41,453 bases of DNA from JBMYYR01 sp049609625 (GTDB taxonomy: Bacteria; Bacteroidota; Bacteroidia; Flavobacteriales; CAJXXR01), in NCBI GenBank assembly GCA_049609625.1, contig JBMYYR010000013.1, forward strand, positions 1-41,453, written 5' to 3'. The translations under genes were made by a program, and so were the position numbers. Below, one piece after another: positions 25,971 to 34,287 of the stretch. How positions within the stretch are numbered: position 1 is the stretch's first letter; each line of letters opens with the position of its first letter. The notes beneath the pieces were generated by a model, which did not search any database, had not been told where the DNA came from, and saw only the letters and a program-made list of their open reading frames with translations.

Positions 25971-28070
25971 CTAAGAAATATGGCTCCAGCCAGTCAGTTT
26001 TTTGTAGTGCAAAGCCAAATAGTGTCGAGTCTGTTGGTGTTCGGCTAGGCTTAGATTAGGATCTTTGCTTAGAGTTTCTATGGCTTTTTGACGTGCCAAT
26101 TCAAGTTCTTCACGGTTTTGGACTAAGCTCGCAATTTTAAATTCCATCATACCGCTTTGCCTTGTTCCTAAAACATCTCCAGGACCTCTAAGTTGGAGGT
26201 CGGCCTCAGAAATCACAAAACCATCCTGACTTTCAACCATAGTTTTCATCCGAAATTTGGAATCTCTCCCCAGTTTAAAAGAGGTCATCAGCAAACAATA
26301 CGACTGTTCGGATCCACGACCAACTCGGCCTCTAAGTTGATGAAGTTGAGCCAGCCCAAACCGCTCGGCATTTTCGATTAGCATCACCGAGGCATTCGGC
26401 ACATTGACGCCCACTTCTATGACCGTTGTGGCAACCATAATATCGGCCTTGCCTTCCGAAAAACGCTTCATTTGCTCGTCTTTTTCGTGAGACTTCATCC
26501 GTCCATGAACAATAGCTACTCGGTATTTTGGCGGCGGAAAATCTCGAATAATCGCCTCATAACCTTCCTGTAAATTACTCAAATCCAATTGTTCCGATTC
26601 TTCAATCAGCGGATAAACAATGTAGATTTGTCGACCTTTTTCGATTTCGTTTCTAATGAAATTAATTGCTCTAAGTCGCTGATTAGCTTTAAAATGCAAG
26701 GTTTCTATTGGTTTTCTACCAGGAGGCAATTCATCAATAATCGACAAATCGAGTTCGCCATACGAACTCAAAGCCAAAGTTCGTGGAATAGGCGTGGCAG
26801 TCATGATAAGAATATGTGGTGGCTTTTTGTTTTTGAGCCACATTTTGGCGCGCTGAGCAACTCCAAATCGATGTTGTTCGTCAATAATGGCAATCCCTAA
26901 ATTTTTATACACCACTCGATCTTCGAGCAAAGCATGTGTACCAATCAAAATATGAATTTCTCCTGACTGTAATTGCTCGTCAATCTCACGTCTAGCTTGC
27001 GTTTTACTCGCTCCCGTCAACAAAGCAACTTTAATATCAGTATCCGCTAAAAGCTCCGAAATCCCCTCAAAATGTTGATGTGCCAAAATAGACGTTGGCG
27101 CCATCAAAGTCGCCTGAAAACCATTGTCAATTGCCATCAACATTGCCAAAAGGGCTACAATGGTTTTTCCCGAACCTACATCGCCTTGAACAAGCCTATT
27201 CATCTGAGAACCAGAACCTAAGTCTTTGTGAATTTCTTTTAGAACCCGTTTTTGAGCGGCCGTAAGCTGAAAAGGCAAGGTTTTGTAAAAAGCATTAAAA
27301 TAGTCGCCAACTTTCGATAAATCATAGGATTTATTTCGAGTTTTGAGGGCTTTATTTTTAATGAGATAAGCCAATTGTTGAAAATAAAATTCATCAAAAA
27401 TCAGACGTTTTTTTGCTGCTTCTAAATGCGCCAAACTTTTCGGGAAATGAATATGATAAAATGCTGCTTTTCTCGAAATAAAACCTTGTTCGTCAAGAAT
27501 ATTTTGAGCTAAACTTTCTTTAAGTTCCTGATGCGAAGCTTCCAAAATTTGATACAAAGCTGTACTCATTTTTCGGCTCGTAAGTCCTTGTTGTCTAAGC
27601 TTATCTGTGCTCGGGTAAATGGCTTGCAAGCCGCTTTTTTGCACTTTATTTTCCGACCATTCTTCCATCTGCGGATGCATCATTTGCCATTGCCCAGCAT
27701 AGTTCGATACTTTTCCGAAAATCAAAATGGTTTCATTTTTTTTGAGCTGTTTTTGAATGTAATTCACACCTTGAAACCAGACCAAATCCATCATCGCTTC
27801 GCCATCCGTAAAACTGGCAACCAAACGCTTAGCACGTCCTTTTCCACTGGTTTTTACTGATTTTATTTTTCCAACTAATTGAACTTCAGCTAAATCAGCC
27901 TGGAGTTCATGAATTTTGTAATATCGTGTTCTGTCGATGTAGCGGCTAGGGTAAAATTCCAACAAATCTTTGTAATTCCGAATCGAAAAGCCTTCAGCAA
28001 AAGCCTGAGCACGTTGACTCCCGATGCCTTTAAGGTATTGAATGGATGTATAAAGAATGTTGGTTTTCAA
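25971..28070 (-). CDS. recG: ATP-dependent DNA helicase RecG
   Basis: This 699-residue superfamily 2 helicase has the RecG layout: wedge/OB domain (about 1-240), then helicase core with VQGDVGSGKT (motif I, about 292), MTATPIPRTLALSSYGELDLSIIDE, IDEQHRFGVAQR (DEQH motif II) and QLRGRVGRGSEQSYC (motif VI). It remodels stalled replication forks and Holliday junctions. It converges with the Smr gene (14-base gap). A small AAA ATPase gene lies 5 bases upstream in the same direction. Confidence 0.96.
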   Translation of the reverse strand: MKTNILYTSIQYLKGIGSQRAQAFAEGFSIRNYKDLLEFYPSRYIDRTRYYKIHELQADLAEVQLVGKIKSVKTSGKGRAKRLVASFTDGEAMMDLVWFQGVNYIQKQLKKNETILIFGKVSNYAGQWQMMHPQMEEWSENKVQKSGLQAIYPSTDKLRQQGLTSRKMSTALYQILEASHQELKESLAQNILDEQGFISRKAAFYHIHFPKSLAHLEAAKKRLIFDEFYFQQLAYLIKNKALKTRNKSYDLSKVGDYFNAFYKTLPFQLTAAQKRVLKEIHKDLGSGSQMNRLVQGDVGSGKTIVALLAMLMAIDNGFQATLMAPTSILAHQHFEGISELLADTDIKVALLTGASKTQARREIDEQLQSGEIHILIGTHALLEDRVVYKNLGIAIIDEQHRFGVAQRAKMWLKNKKPPHILIMTATPIPRTLALSSYGELDLSIIDELPPGRKPIETLHFKANQRLRAINFIRNEIEKGRQIYIVYPLIEESEQLDLSNLQEGYEAIIRDFPPPKYRVAIVHGRMKSHEKDEQMKRFSEGKADIMVATTVIEVGVNVPNASVMLIENAERFGLAQLHQLRGRVGRGSEQSYCLLMTSFKLGRDSKFRMKTMVESQDGFVISEADLQLRGPGDVLGTRQSGMMEFKIASLVQNREELELARQKAIETLSKDPNLSLAEHQQTRHYLALHYKKLTGWSHIS

Positions 28071-28075
28071 TGGAC

Positions 28076-28786
28076 TTAGATTGAGTTTGATTCCTTTTCT
28101 TGCTCGTGGATAATGAGGGCTTTTACTTGCTTTTGGAGGCTGATTTTAGCTTCGGCATAAGAAATTCCATATTGCCGATTGATGTTTTGATACTGTTTGG
28201 GAAAAGAAGCTAAATGTTGATTGTAAAATAAATCAAGTTGTTGGTTGTTAGGTAATTGAAATTCTATTTTTGTATCGAACCGACGAAGTAAAGCCGAATC
28301 TATTTGATCAATTCGGTTTGTGGCAGCGATCAAAAGCGTATCGTTTGGCATATAGTCAATCCCTTGCAGCAAGGTATTGACCACACGCTTGAGCTCGCCA
28401 GAATCGCCCTGTTCTGTTCGGCTTTGACCGACGGAATCGAACTCATCAAAAAACAAAACACTTTTTTCGCGCTGGGCTTTTGCAAAAATCGAATGGATGT
28501 TTTTTGAGCTTTCGCCAAGTTTGGATGAAATGATTCCCGCCAAATTTAGACTAATCAGTTTTTTATCCAAATGTTTAGCTATTGCCTTGCTCGTCATGGT
28601 TTTGCCACAGCCCGATGCACCAAAAAGCAGTAATTTATTACACACCGGCAAGCCATAAGCCGACAACACATCCTGATGTCGATATTCTTTCAAAAACTCG
28701 TCAATGAGCTTCTGGTTTTTAGTATCAAAATGGACTTGCTGGAGTTCTATTTGTGGTTTTTCTTCAATAAAAATCTGATTCAGCAT
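28076..28786 (-). CDS. Small stand-alone AAA-family ATPase
   Basis: A 236-residue protein with one AAA module. Walker A GASGCGKT is at 56-63, Walker B VLFFDEFD at 110-117 with the catalytic pair D114-E115, sensor 1 AATNR near 155, and LLRRFDTKIEF with an arginine finger-like Arg near 167-177. It lacks any protease, FtsH or helicase domain. Members of this group are often encoded next to a subtilisin-like protease or another effector, but none is visible here. The gene lies 12 bases after GT2 and 5 before recG. Function is unknown. Confidence 0.82.
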   Translation of the reverse strand: MLNQIFIEEKPQIELQQVHFDTKNQKLIDEFLKEYRHQDVLSAYGLPVCNKLLLFGASGCGKTMTSKAIAKHLDKKLISLNLAGIISSKLGESSKNIHSIFAKAQREKSVLFFDEFDSVGQSRTEQGDSGELKRVVNTLLQGIDYMPNDTLLIAATNRIDQIDSALLRRFDTKIEFQLPNNQQLDLFYNQHLASFPKQYQNINRQYGISYAEAKISLQKQVKALIIHEQEKESNSI

Positions 28787-28798
28787 GACTTACTTGAC

Positions 28799-29575
28799 TT
28801 ATTTATTTTGCTTAAACTGTTCTCCCGACTTAATTCTCCAGATTTTTACCGCCCGAATAAACACATCATAGCCATTGAGTCCGGCGATAATAAAACCAAC
28901 TTTTCCATCCAAAAACCCAAGTTTTAGGACGTAATGTTTAAAAAATCGGAAAAAGGGTTTAATAATCAAATGAAAAAAGCCTACCGACTTGGTTTTCGGT
29001 GCTTTATCATAGGCTTTCCAGTTGGAATAGGTGTCAAGTTTTTTGAGATAGGTGCTGAAATCTTTATAGGTATTGTGTTTTATTTTGTGTTTCAATCGAC
29101 CTATTTTACCTTCGCAAAGCACTTCGGCATGCACACGTTTGTTTTCGTACACGCTATAATCTCGATGAAAAAGCCGCACTACGGCATCGTTTTGCCAACC
29201 GCTGTAATGCACCCATTTGCCCATAAATTTATTTAAGCGATTCATCCAAAAGCCTTTTTCTTCAATCGAATCTTGCTCTAAAACCGTCTGAATCTCTTTG
29301 ATTAAATCGGCTTCAATCCATTCATCGGCATCCAGAAGCAAAATCCATTCGTGTTTGGCTTGCGGAATAATCCAATTTTTTTGAGCTGCCGAATGTTCGT
29401 ATTCATGCTGAACTACCGTACATTTCGGATAGCTTTTGGCAATTTCAACTGTTGAATCTGTAGAAAACGAATCGACAATAATCACTTCATCCGCCCATAA
29501 GACCGATTCAATGGCTTGAGCTAGATTTAGCTCTTCGTTGTAGGTTGGTATGATGGCTGTTAGTGCTCTTCGCAT
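28799..29575 (-). CDS. Glycosyltransferase family 2
   Basis: I start the protein at the ATG complementary to 29573-29575 (258 residues). The longer frame to 29650 overlaps the upstream gene and adds 25 unlike residues. GT-A fold: TAIIPTYNEELNLAQAI opens the protein, DEVIIVDSFSTDST contains the first Asp-rich site, and WILLLDADEWI is the DXD metal site. A hydrophobic C-terminal segment near 215-245 may attach it to the inner membrane. It resembles WaaE/KdtX-type enzymes that add sugars to LPS core or other envelope glycans. Donor and acceptor are not known. Four bases separate it from the GT4 gene. Confidence 0.85.
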   Translation of the reverse strand: MRRALTAIIPTYNEELNLAQAIESVLWADEVIIVDSFSTDSTVEIAKSYPKCTVVQHEYEHSAAQKNWIIPQAKHEWILLLDADEWIEADLIKEIQTVLEQDSIEEKGFWMNRLNKFMGKWVHYSGWQNDAVVRLFHRDYSVYENKRVHAEVLCEGKIGRLKHKIKHNTYKDFSTYLKKLDTYSNWKAYDKAPKTKSVGFFHLIIKPFFRFFKHYVLKLGFLDGKVGFIIAGLNGYDVFIRAVKIWRIKSGEQFKQNK

Positions 29576-29579
29576 AGTG

Positions 29580-30683
29580 TTAGGATAGGAGTTGCTGATA
29601 GAGTTTTTTCCAAATTTTGGACAACTGCTCTGGGTTAAATTGCTCGGCAAAGTTACGACTTTCCTCGATGCGATGCTTTAAGTCGGTCTTCGGATCTCTG
29701 ATTTGCTTTACTGCCGACACCAATTCCTCAACTTTATCAACGTCGATATAAAAACTATTTGGTCCTGCAGCTTCGGCAAATACACCAAATTTATTAGTAA
29801 TCACAGGTGTTTTAGAATACAAGGCTTCAATTATTGGGATTCCAAATCCCTCAAAAACAGAAGGATAGATAAATACATCTGCTAATTGATAAATTTTAGC
29901 CAAATCTTCCATCGAATCCACAACTGGTGTCCGAAAGCGCATTTCGACACCTAAATCTTTCGCCAAAGCGTTCAATTCTTCCAAATACGCATTGTGTTTT
30001 CCGATGGCAACAAACTGCTCATTCGGAAGTTTTTTTAATGCCTTTAAAATCAATTTGACGTTTTTTCTGGGCTCAAAACTTCCCACATTCAAACAAAAAC
30101 CTTGTGGTAAATTGTATTTTTTTCGAATGATTTCGAGTTCTTCCGCACTGTAAATTTTTCTAAATGCAGGATGACAGGTCTGATAAATGACTTTAATTTT
30201 CTCTTCAGGAACGTTCAAAAACTCGATTAAATCTCGTTTGCTTTGTTCGCTGATGGCCACAATACAATCGGCCTTTTGGCAAGCGTGTTTGGTTTTGGAT
30301 AAATAAATTTTCCGATCGATAGGTTTATACCAGTCTGGGTAGCGCAAAAAAATCAAATCGTGGATACTTACCACGGTTTTTAAGCCTTTGGATGAACCAT
30401 AAGGCAATTCATTACTCAAGCCATGAAAAATCTCAGCACCTTGATTTCGAGCAACATCATAGGCTTTCCTCATCCTCCAAACCGAAGAAAACAACTTCTG
30501 TTTTGGACGAATTTCGAGCATGTTTTCAGCTAAATCAAAATTAAGTTTTGAAGCTTTTGGATTCAACAAAACCAATTGACTATCAGGTAATTCCCGAGAC
30601 ATCATCCGAACCAGATCTCTCCCAAAGTTTCCTAAACCACTCCGATTGTGGAACACCCGTTTGGCATCAAAAGCTATAATCAA
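29580..30683 (-). CDS. Glycosyltransferase family 4
   Basis: A 367-residue GT-B fold enzyme. FDAKRVFHNRSGLGNFGRDL near the start is the usual acceptor-side glycine loop, FEPRKNVKLILKAL (about 195-210) begins the nucleotide-sugar domain, and PSVFEGFGIPIIEAL (about 275-290) is the E-X7-E donor motif. It should transfer a sugar to a polysaccharide or lipid acceptor. It forms a pair with the GT2 gene and lies 12 bases after the GOGAT-like gene. Confidence 0.88.
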   Translation of the reverse strand: MIIAFDAKRVFHNRSGLGNFGRDLVRMMSRELPDSQLVLLNPKASKLNFDLAENMLEIRPKQKLFSSVWRMRKAYDVARNQGAEIFHGLSNELPYGSSKGLKTVVSIHDLIFLRYPDWYKPIDRKIYLSKTKHACQKADCIVAISEQSKRDLIEFLNVPEEKIKVIYQTCHPAFRKIYSAEELEIIRKKYNLPQGFCLNVGSFEPRKNVKLILKALKKLPNEQFVAIGKHNAYLEELNALAKDLGVEMRFRTPVVDSMEDLAKIYQLADVFIYPSVFEGFGIPIIEALYSKTPVITNKFGVFAEAAGPNSFYIDVDKVEELVSAVKQIRDPKTDLKHRIEESRNFAEQFNPEQLSKIWKKLYQQLLS

Positions 30684-30695
30684 AATAGACTAATT

Positions 30696-32207
30696 TTAGT
30701 TAGGGTAAAGGTCTTCAAAAGATTTAATTGTATGATCGTCCATGCGTCTAAATACGTGTTTTTGAGTCAACTCGCCAATGTCGTCAAGCCCCATTGCGGC
30801 TACCATTTCTTTGATGGCTACGAGGGTTTTTTCATGATAATTTTTTACTCTCACGTTCTTTTTGTTGACCACCAATGCTTTTGCCAATTTGGGATCTTGG
30901 GTGGCTACACCAACTGGGCAAGTGTTGGTATGGCATTCTCGGGCCTGAATGCAGCCCACAGAAATCATAAAACTTCTAGCCATATTTACGGCGTCTGCGC
31001 CAAGGCACAACAAACGCACCACATCAAAAGCATCGACGGCTTTTCCGCTGGCAATGACTTTTATTTTTGATTTTAATCCATAGGCTTTAAGTGCCGTTAT
31101 GACCTGATGCAAGCCTTCGGTGAGGGGTGTGCCAATGTAGTTCGTAAATTCTAAAGGTGCTGATCCTGTTCCGCCTTCAGCTCCATCAACCGAAATAAAA
31201 TCGGGATAGTTTTCGGCGTCTCTAAAGGTTTTAAACAACACATCGAGCTCGGCTATGTCGCCCACACAACATTTTATCCCAATAGGCTTACCTCCAGAGA
31301 GTTGTCGGCATTGTTTTATGAAGTCTAAGAGTCCTTCGGCATCATTAAACGCGTTGTGTTTTGGTGGCGAATCTACCCGAGTGTGTGGCTCTATTCCTCT
31401 AATTTTCGCAATCTCTTCACTGTTTTTTGAGGCTGGCAAAATACCGCCATGCCCTGGTTTTGCACCTTGGGATAATTTAATTTCTATTAGTTTAACTTCT
31501 GGTCGTTGGGCATTATTCTGAAAACATTCTGGGTCAAACACACGTTCGCCATTTTCATCTGTTTTTCCAGCTCCAAAATAACCAGTTCCGACCTGAAAAA
31601 TAAGATCTCCACCTTGTAGATGATAAGGTGAGATGCCGCCTTCGCCCGTGTTGTGAGCAAATCCGCCAAGTTTTGCGCCTTGATTGAGTGCCATTACGGC
31701 GGCCTTACTCAGCGAGCCAAAAGACATCGCCGAAATATTAATAAGAGAAGAGGAGTAGGGTTGTTTGCAGTGTTCGGTGCCTATGGTCAGGCGTTCACCT
31801 TTGATTTGATGATGATTTTTTGGGAACAAGGCGTGCTTTACAAATTCGTAACCTTTCTGATACACATCATGTTGTGTTCCAAAAGGAATGGTTTCTATTT
31901 GTTTTTTTGCACGCTGATAAATGATACTCCGTTTTTCTCTATTTATCGGTGTGCCATCCAAATCGGACTCAATAAAATATTGTTTGATTTTGTCTCTTTC
32001 TCCTTCAAAAACCCAACGTAAGCGAGCAATCAACGGATAATTTCGCAATAAGGAGTGTTGTTTCTGAAAGCTGTCGTGCAGGGTTACTGCTAGAATGAGA
32101 GTGGTGGCGGCTAAAAACACAAAACTTGCCGCATCAGGCATAAAATAACAGATAATAGCTGTGATGAGCCATAGTGTAGTGCTCACAAAGATCAAAATAC
32201 GTTTCAT
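30696..32207 (-). CDS. FMN-binding glutamate synthase family protein (membrane-anchored)
   Basis: A 503-residue protein with two N-terminal transmembrane helices (about 5-45), then the GltB-type FMN/Fe-S domain. PLEFTNYIGTPLTEGLHQ and KVIASGKAVDAFDVVRLLCLGADAVNMARSFM build the flavin-binding barrel; CIQARECHTNTCPVG contributes the Cys residues of the iron-sulfur cluster. The glutaminase and GXGXG domains of full GOGAT are absent. Enzymes of this type are poorly studied and may not be true glutamate synthases. It heads the minus-strand run leading to recG. Confidence 0.86.
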   Translation of the reverse strand: MKRILIFVSTTLWLITAIICYFMPDAASFVFLAATTLILAVTLHDSFQKQHSLLRNYPLIARLRWVFEGERDKIKQYFIESDLDGTPINREKRSIIYQRAKKQIETIPFGTQHDVYQKGYEFVKHALFPKNHHQIKGERLTIGTEHCKQPYSSSLINISAMSFGSLSKAAVMALNQGAKLGGFAHNTGEGGISPYHLQGGDLIFQVGTGYFGAGKTDENGERVFDPECFQNNAQRPEVKLIEIKLSQGAKPGHGGILPASKNSEEIAKIRGIEPHTRVDSPPKHNAFNDAEGLLDFIKQCRQLSGGKPIGIKCCVGDIAELDVLFKTFRDAENYPDFISVDGAEGGTGSAPLEFTNYIGTPLTEGLHQVITALKAYGLKSKIKVIASGKAVDAFDVVRLLCLGADAVNMARSFMISVGCIQARECHTNTCPVGVATQDPKLAKALVVNKKNVRVKNYHEKTLVAIKEMVAAMGLDDIGELTQKHVFRRMDDHTIKSFEDLYPN

Positions 32208-32316
32208 AGGAAAGGGTATAATTTTTCTACAAAAATACTGTGAATAGGTGTATTTATGAAATTGAATAGAACTATTTTTTGTTAGAACAATCTACGGATT
32301 ATAAATAGTAGAGAGC

Positions 32317-32350
32317 AAAAAAAAGCTCCTTTGGCACAAAGGAGCTTTTT
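32317..32350 (-). terminator. Strong rho-independent terminator after the OmpA gene
   Basis: AAAAGCTCCTTTG (32321-32333) pairs perfectly with the segment at 32337-32349 around a 3-base loop, with A-runs and T-runs on both sides. It is 24 bases past the stop of the minus-strand OmpA gene and can work in either direction. Confidence 0.8.
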
Positions 32351-32373
32351 GTAAAAAAAAGTAAGTTTGATTA

Positions 32374-33468
32374 TTAGTTTCCTAATACTCTAAATTCTGT
32401 ACGTCTGTTTTTTCTGTGTTTTGTTTCAGAACAGTCAACACCATTTGAACAATCGTTTGTCAATCTTGTTTCTCCAAATCCTCTTCCAGTCAATCTGCTT
32501 TTGGCAATGTTTTTTGAAACCAAATAGTTGATAACCGAATTGGCACGACGCTGAGATAATTTCATGTTGAAATCGTCATTACCTCTAGAATCTGTATGCG
32601 ACATGATTTCGATACTCACGTTAGATTCTTTAAGAATAGGCATAAGTGTATCGTCGATAATTTTTTTAGATGCTGTAGTAAGTCGAGCGCTATTTAATTC
32701 ATAGAAAATTGGTAGAATATTTGGGTCAAGAAGCGAACATTCTACGGCCTCCCAAGTTGAAATTCCACCTACTTTATCGATAACTGTTCGAGTAATTGTT
32801 TGTGTTTTTGCAGGAATGGTTGTTTTAACACTTTTTGCAGGTGTGTCAATCACACGTTTTTTAATCACAGTATACTCAGCAGGAATTTCTACTTCCTCCA
32901 TTCTGGCGGGAGTTTTGATAACTTGCTTTTTATATTTTGAATTTTGAGCGGGCGCAGGAACTGATTTTGTTTTGGCATCCGAAACTAATGTTTTTAAGTT
33001 TATCGTTTCGTTTTCAGCTGGATATTCTACAAAACAAGCTGCAATACACTCATCCTTACTCATTGAAGGACAGTCTTCTAAAACTCTGTATTCCCAACCA
33101 GAAGTTTTCGGACGAATTTCAAAAGTTTTTGAATTATCTCCAAAGGTGGCAGGTGTAATTTCTAAATTATTGTTAGCTGCTTTTTTGGCATACGAAACGT
33201 CTATAGATTCATAAGTTGCTGGTACATAGATGTATTTTTTAGATGCTTCCTTTACCACAACACGTTCTTCAACCGTTTTGTAGGTTGCTGGTGTAATTTT
33301 TAGCTCAGTGTGGGCTGGTTCAATTTCGATGGTTTCGGTGATGTCTTTATAAGTATTTTTTGTAATACATTTCACATAACACTTTCCTGGATCTGGATTT
33401 GTAGGTAAATCCTGAGCTTGGGAGAAACCAAGGCCAGCAATAAAGAAAACTAATAAGCTGTTTTTCAT
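32374..33468 (-). CDS. OmpA family outer-membrane protein with Pro-Ala repeats
   Basis: The 364-residue protein has a signal peptide (MKNSLLVFFIAGLGFSQAQ) and ends with an OmpA-type peptidoglycan-binding domain at about 248-364 (FYELNSARLT, SHTDSRGNDDFNMKLSQRRA, GFGETRLTND). The central region, about 45-235, contains around seven spaced units with a core like PA-T/E-Y followed by alternating beta residues (TPATYKTVEERVVVKEASK, VPATYESIDV, IPAEYTVIKKRVID). Cys pairs near 29-34 and 133-145 may form disulfides. It is probably a tether between outer membrane and cell wall. It is monocistronic, with a TATCTTTG box at 33529-33536 and a terminator at 32317. Confidence 0.88.
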   Translation of the reverse strand: MKNSLLVFFIAGLGFSQAQDLPTNPDPGKCYVKCITKNTYKDITETIEIEPAHTELKITPATYKTVEERVVVKEASKKYIYVPATYESIDVSYAKKAANNNLEITPATFGDNSKTFEIRPKTSGWEYRVLEDCPSMSKDECIAACFVEYPAENETINLKTLVSDAKTKSVPAPAQNSKYKKQVIKTPARMEEVEIPAEYTVIKKRVIDTPAKSVKTTIPAKTQTITRTVIDKVGGISTWEAVECSLLDPNILPIFYELNSARLTTASKKIIDDTLMPILKESNVSIEIMSHTDSRGNDDFNMKLSQRRANSVINYLVSKNIAKSRLTGRGFGETRLTNDCSNGVDCSETKHRKNRRTEFRVLGN

Positions 33469-33528
33469 CTTGTTTTTTTTAATTTAAGAATGATTTATTT
33501 GAATGACAAATAATATGTCAACTGGTTG

Positions 33529-33536
33529 CAAAGATA
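33529..33536 (-). promoter_or_regulatory. Candidate -7 box for the OmpA gene
   Basis: Complement reads TATCTTTG, matching TAnnTTTG, 60 bases before the start codon. No good -33 TTG at 17-23 bases was seen, so confidence is moderate. Confidence 0.4.
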
Positions 33537-33629
33537 GAAAAATACCTCAACTGATATGATTTGAATTAAATAGTTTTGTTTCAATTCCGAAAAAACACAA
33601 ATAAGGCACTAAAAACAAGCCAAAGCAAG

Positions 33630-34283
33630 CTATTTGTTTGTCTGATGCTGTTGCAATTTCAATTGATTTTCAGCGTCTTCAAGTTCTTGATCGAGGTGAT
33701 CGATGTATAAAATTCCTCTCAAATGGTCGATTTCGTGTTGAAAAATCACGGCAGTAAAGTCCTCTACCAGCTCTGTTTTTCTTTCACCTTCCATGGTTTG
33801 GTAGGTCAACAAGATGGCATAAGCCCGAGTTCGGGTGGTGTCCATTCGGTTCGGAATAGACAAACAACCTTCCAAGCAGGGTTGCTTGAGTTTGGAAAAC
33901 TGACCGATTGTTGGATTCAAATAAATCTCATACGGATTGTTGATTTTGTCAAAACGCTGAACCAAAATCATGTTTTTTAGAACACCCACTTGTGGTGCCG
34001 CAATACCAACTCCAGGGTTTGCGGTATCGGTAACGGTAGTCAATAATCCGCGGGCTAATTTTTCTGCAATTAGCTGATCTTCTGGTAATTGAATATCCGT
34101 GCTTTCTTGTCTTAAAAGCACCGAATCGGACTTTGAAGTAATTTCCCAAAGCCGCATGGGCTCATGGTTTTGATACTGAAAAATTCTATTGTTTTGAAGT
34201 TCAGAAAAACTGCTTTTTTGTTCCTGAAGCGCTATACAGGACACAAAAGACAGGTTTAGCAAAAGGTAAAATAAGTTTCTCAT
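33630..34283 (-). CDS. Peptide deformylase with a lipoprotein-type signal peptide
   Basis: The 217-residue protein keeps the three deformylase motifs: GVGIAAPQVG at 91-100, EGCLSIP at 138-144 with metal ligand C140, and HEIDH at 183-187 (two His ligands and catalytic Glu). Cytoplasmic deformylases start directly with the enzyme domain at about 165-200 residues. This one begins MRNLFYLLLNLSFVSC, with one basic residue, a hydrophobic core and a candidate acylated C16, then a 45-residue linker, so it is likely exported. An export role makes no sense for nascent-chain processing, so the substrate may be formyl peptides outside the cytoplasm. The gene follows recN by 4 bases. Confidence 0.88.
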   Translation of the reverse strand: MRNLFYLLLNLSFVSCIALQEQKSSFSELQNNRIFQYQNHEPMRLWEITSKSDSVLLRQESTDIQLPEDQLIAEKLARGLLTTVTDTANPGVGIAAPQVGVLKNMILVQRFDKINNPYEIYLNPTIGQFSKLKQPCLEGCLSIPNRMDTTRTRAYAILLTYQTMEGERKTELVEDFTAVIFQHEIDHLRGILYIDHLDQELEDAENQLKLQQHQTNK

Positions 34284-34287
34284 CAGT

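Noticed and set aside
27531..27860. 109-residue plus-strand ORF opposite recG
   Set aside because: Antisense to the conserved RecG N-terminal domain; composition is that of a shadow frame.
29576..29650. Longer N-terminus of the GT2 gene
   Set aside because: It would overlap the upstream GT4 coding region by about 70 bases and adds residues unlike GT2 starts, which open directly with the TAIIPTYNEE segment.
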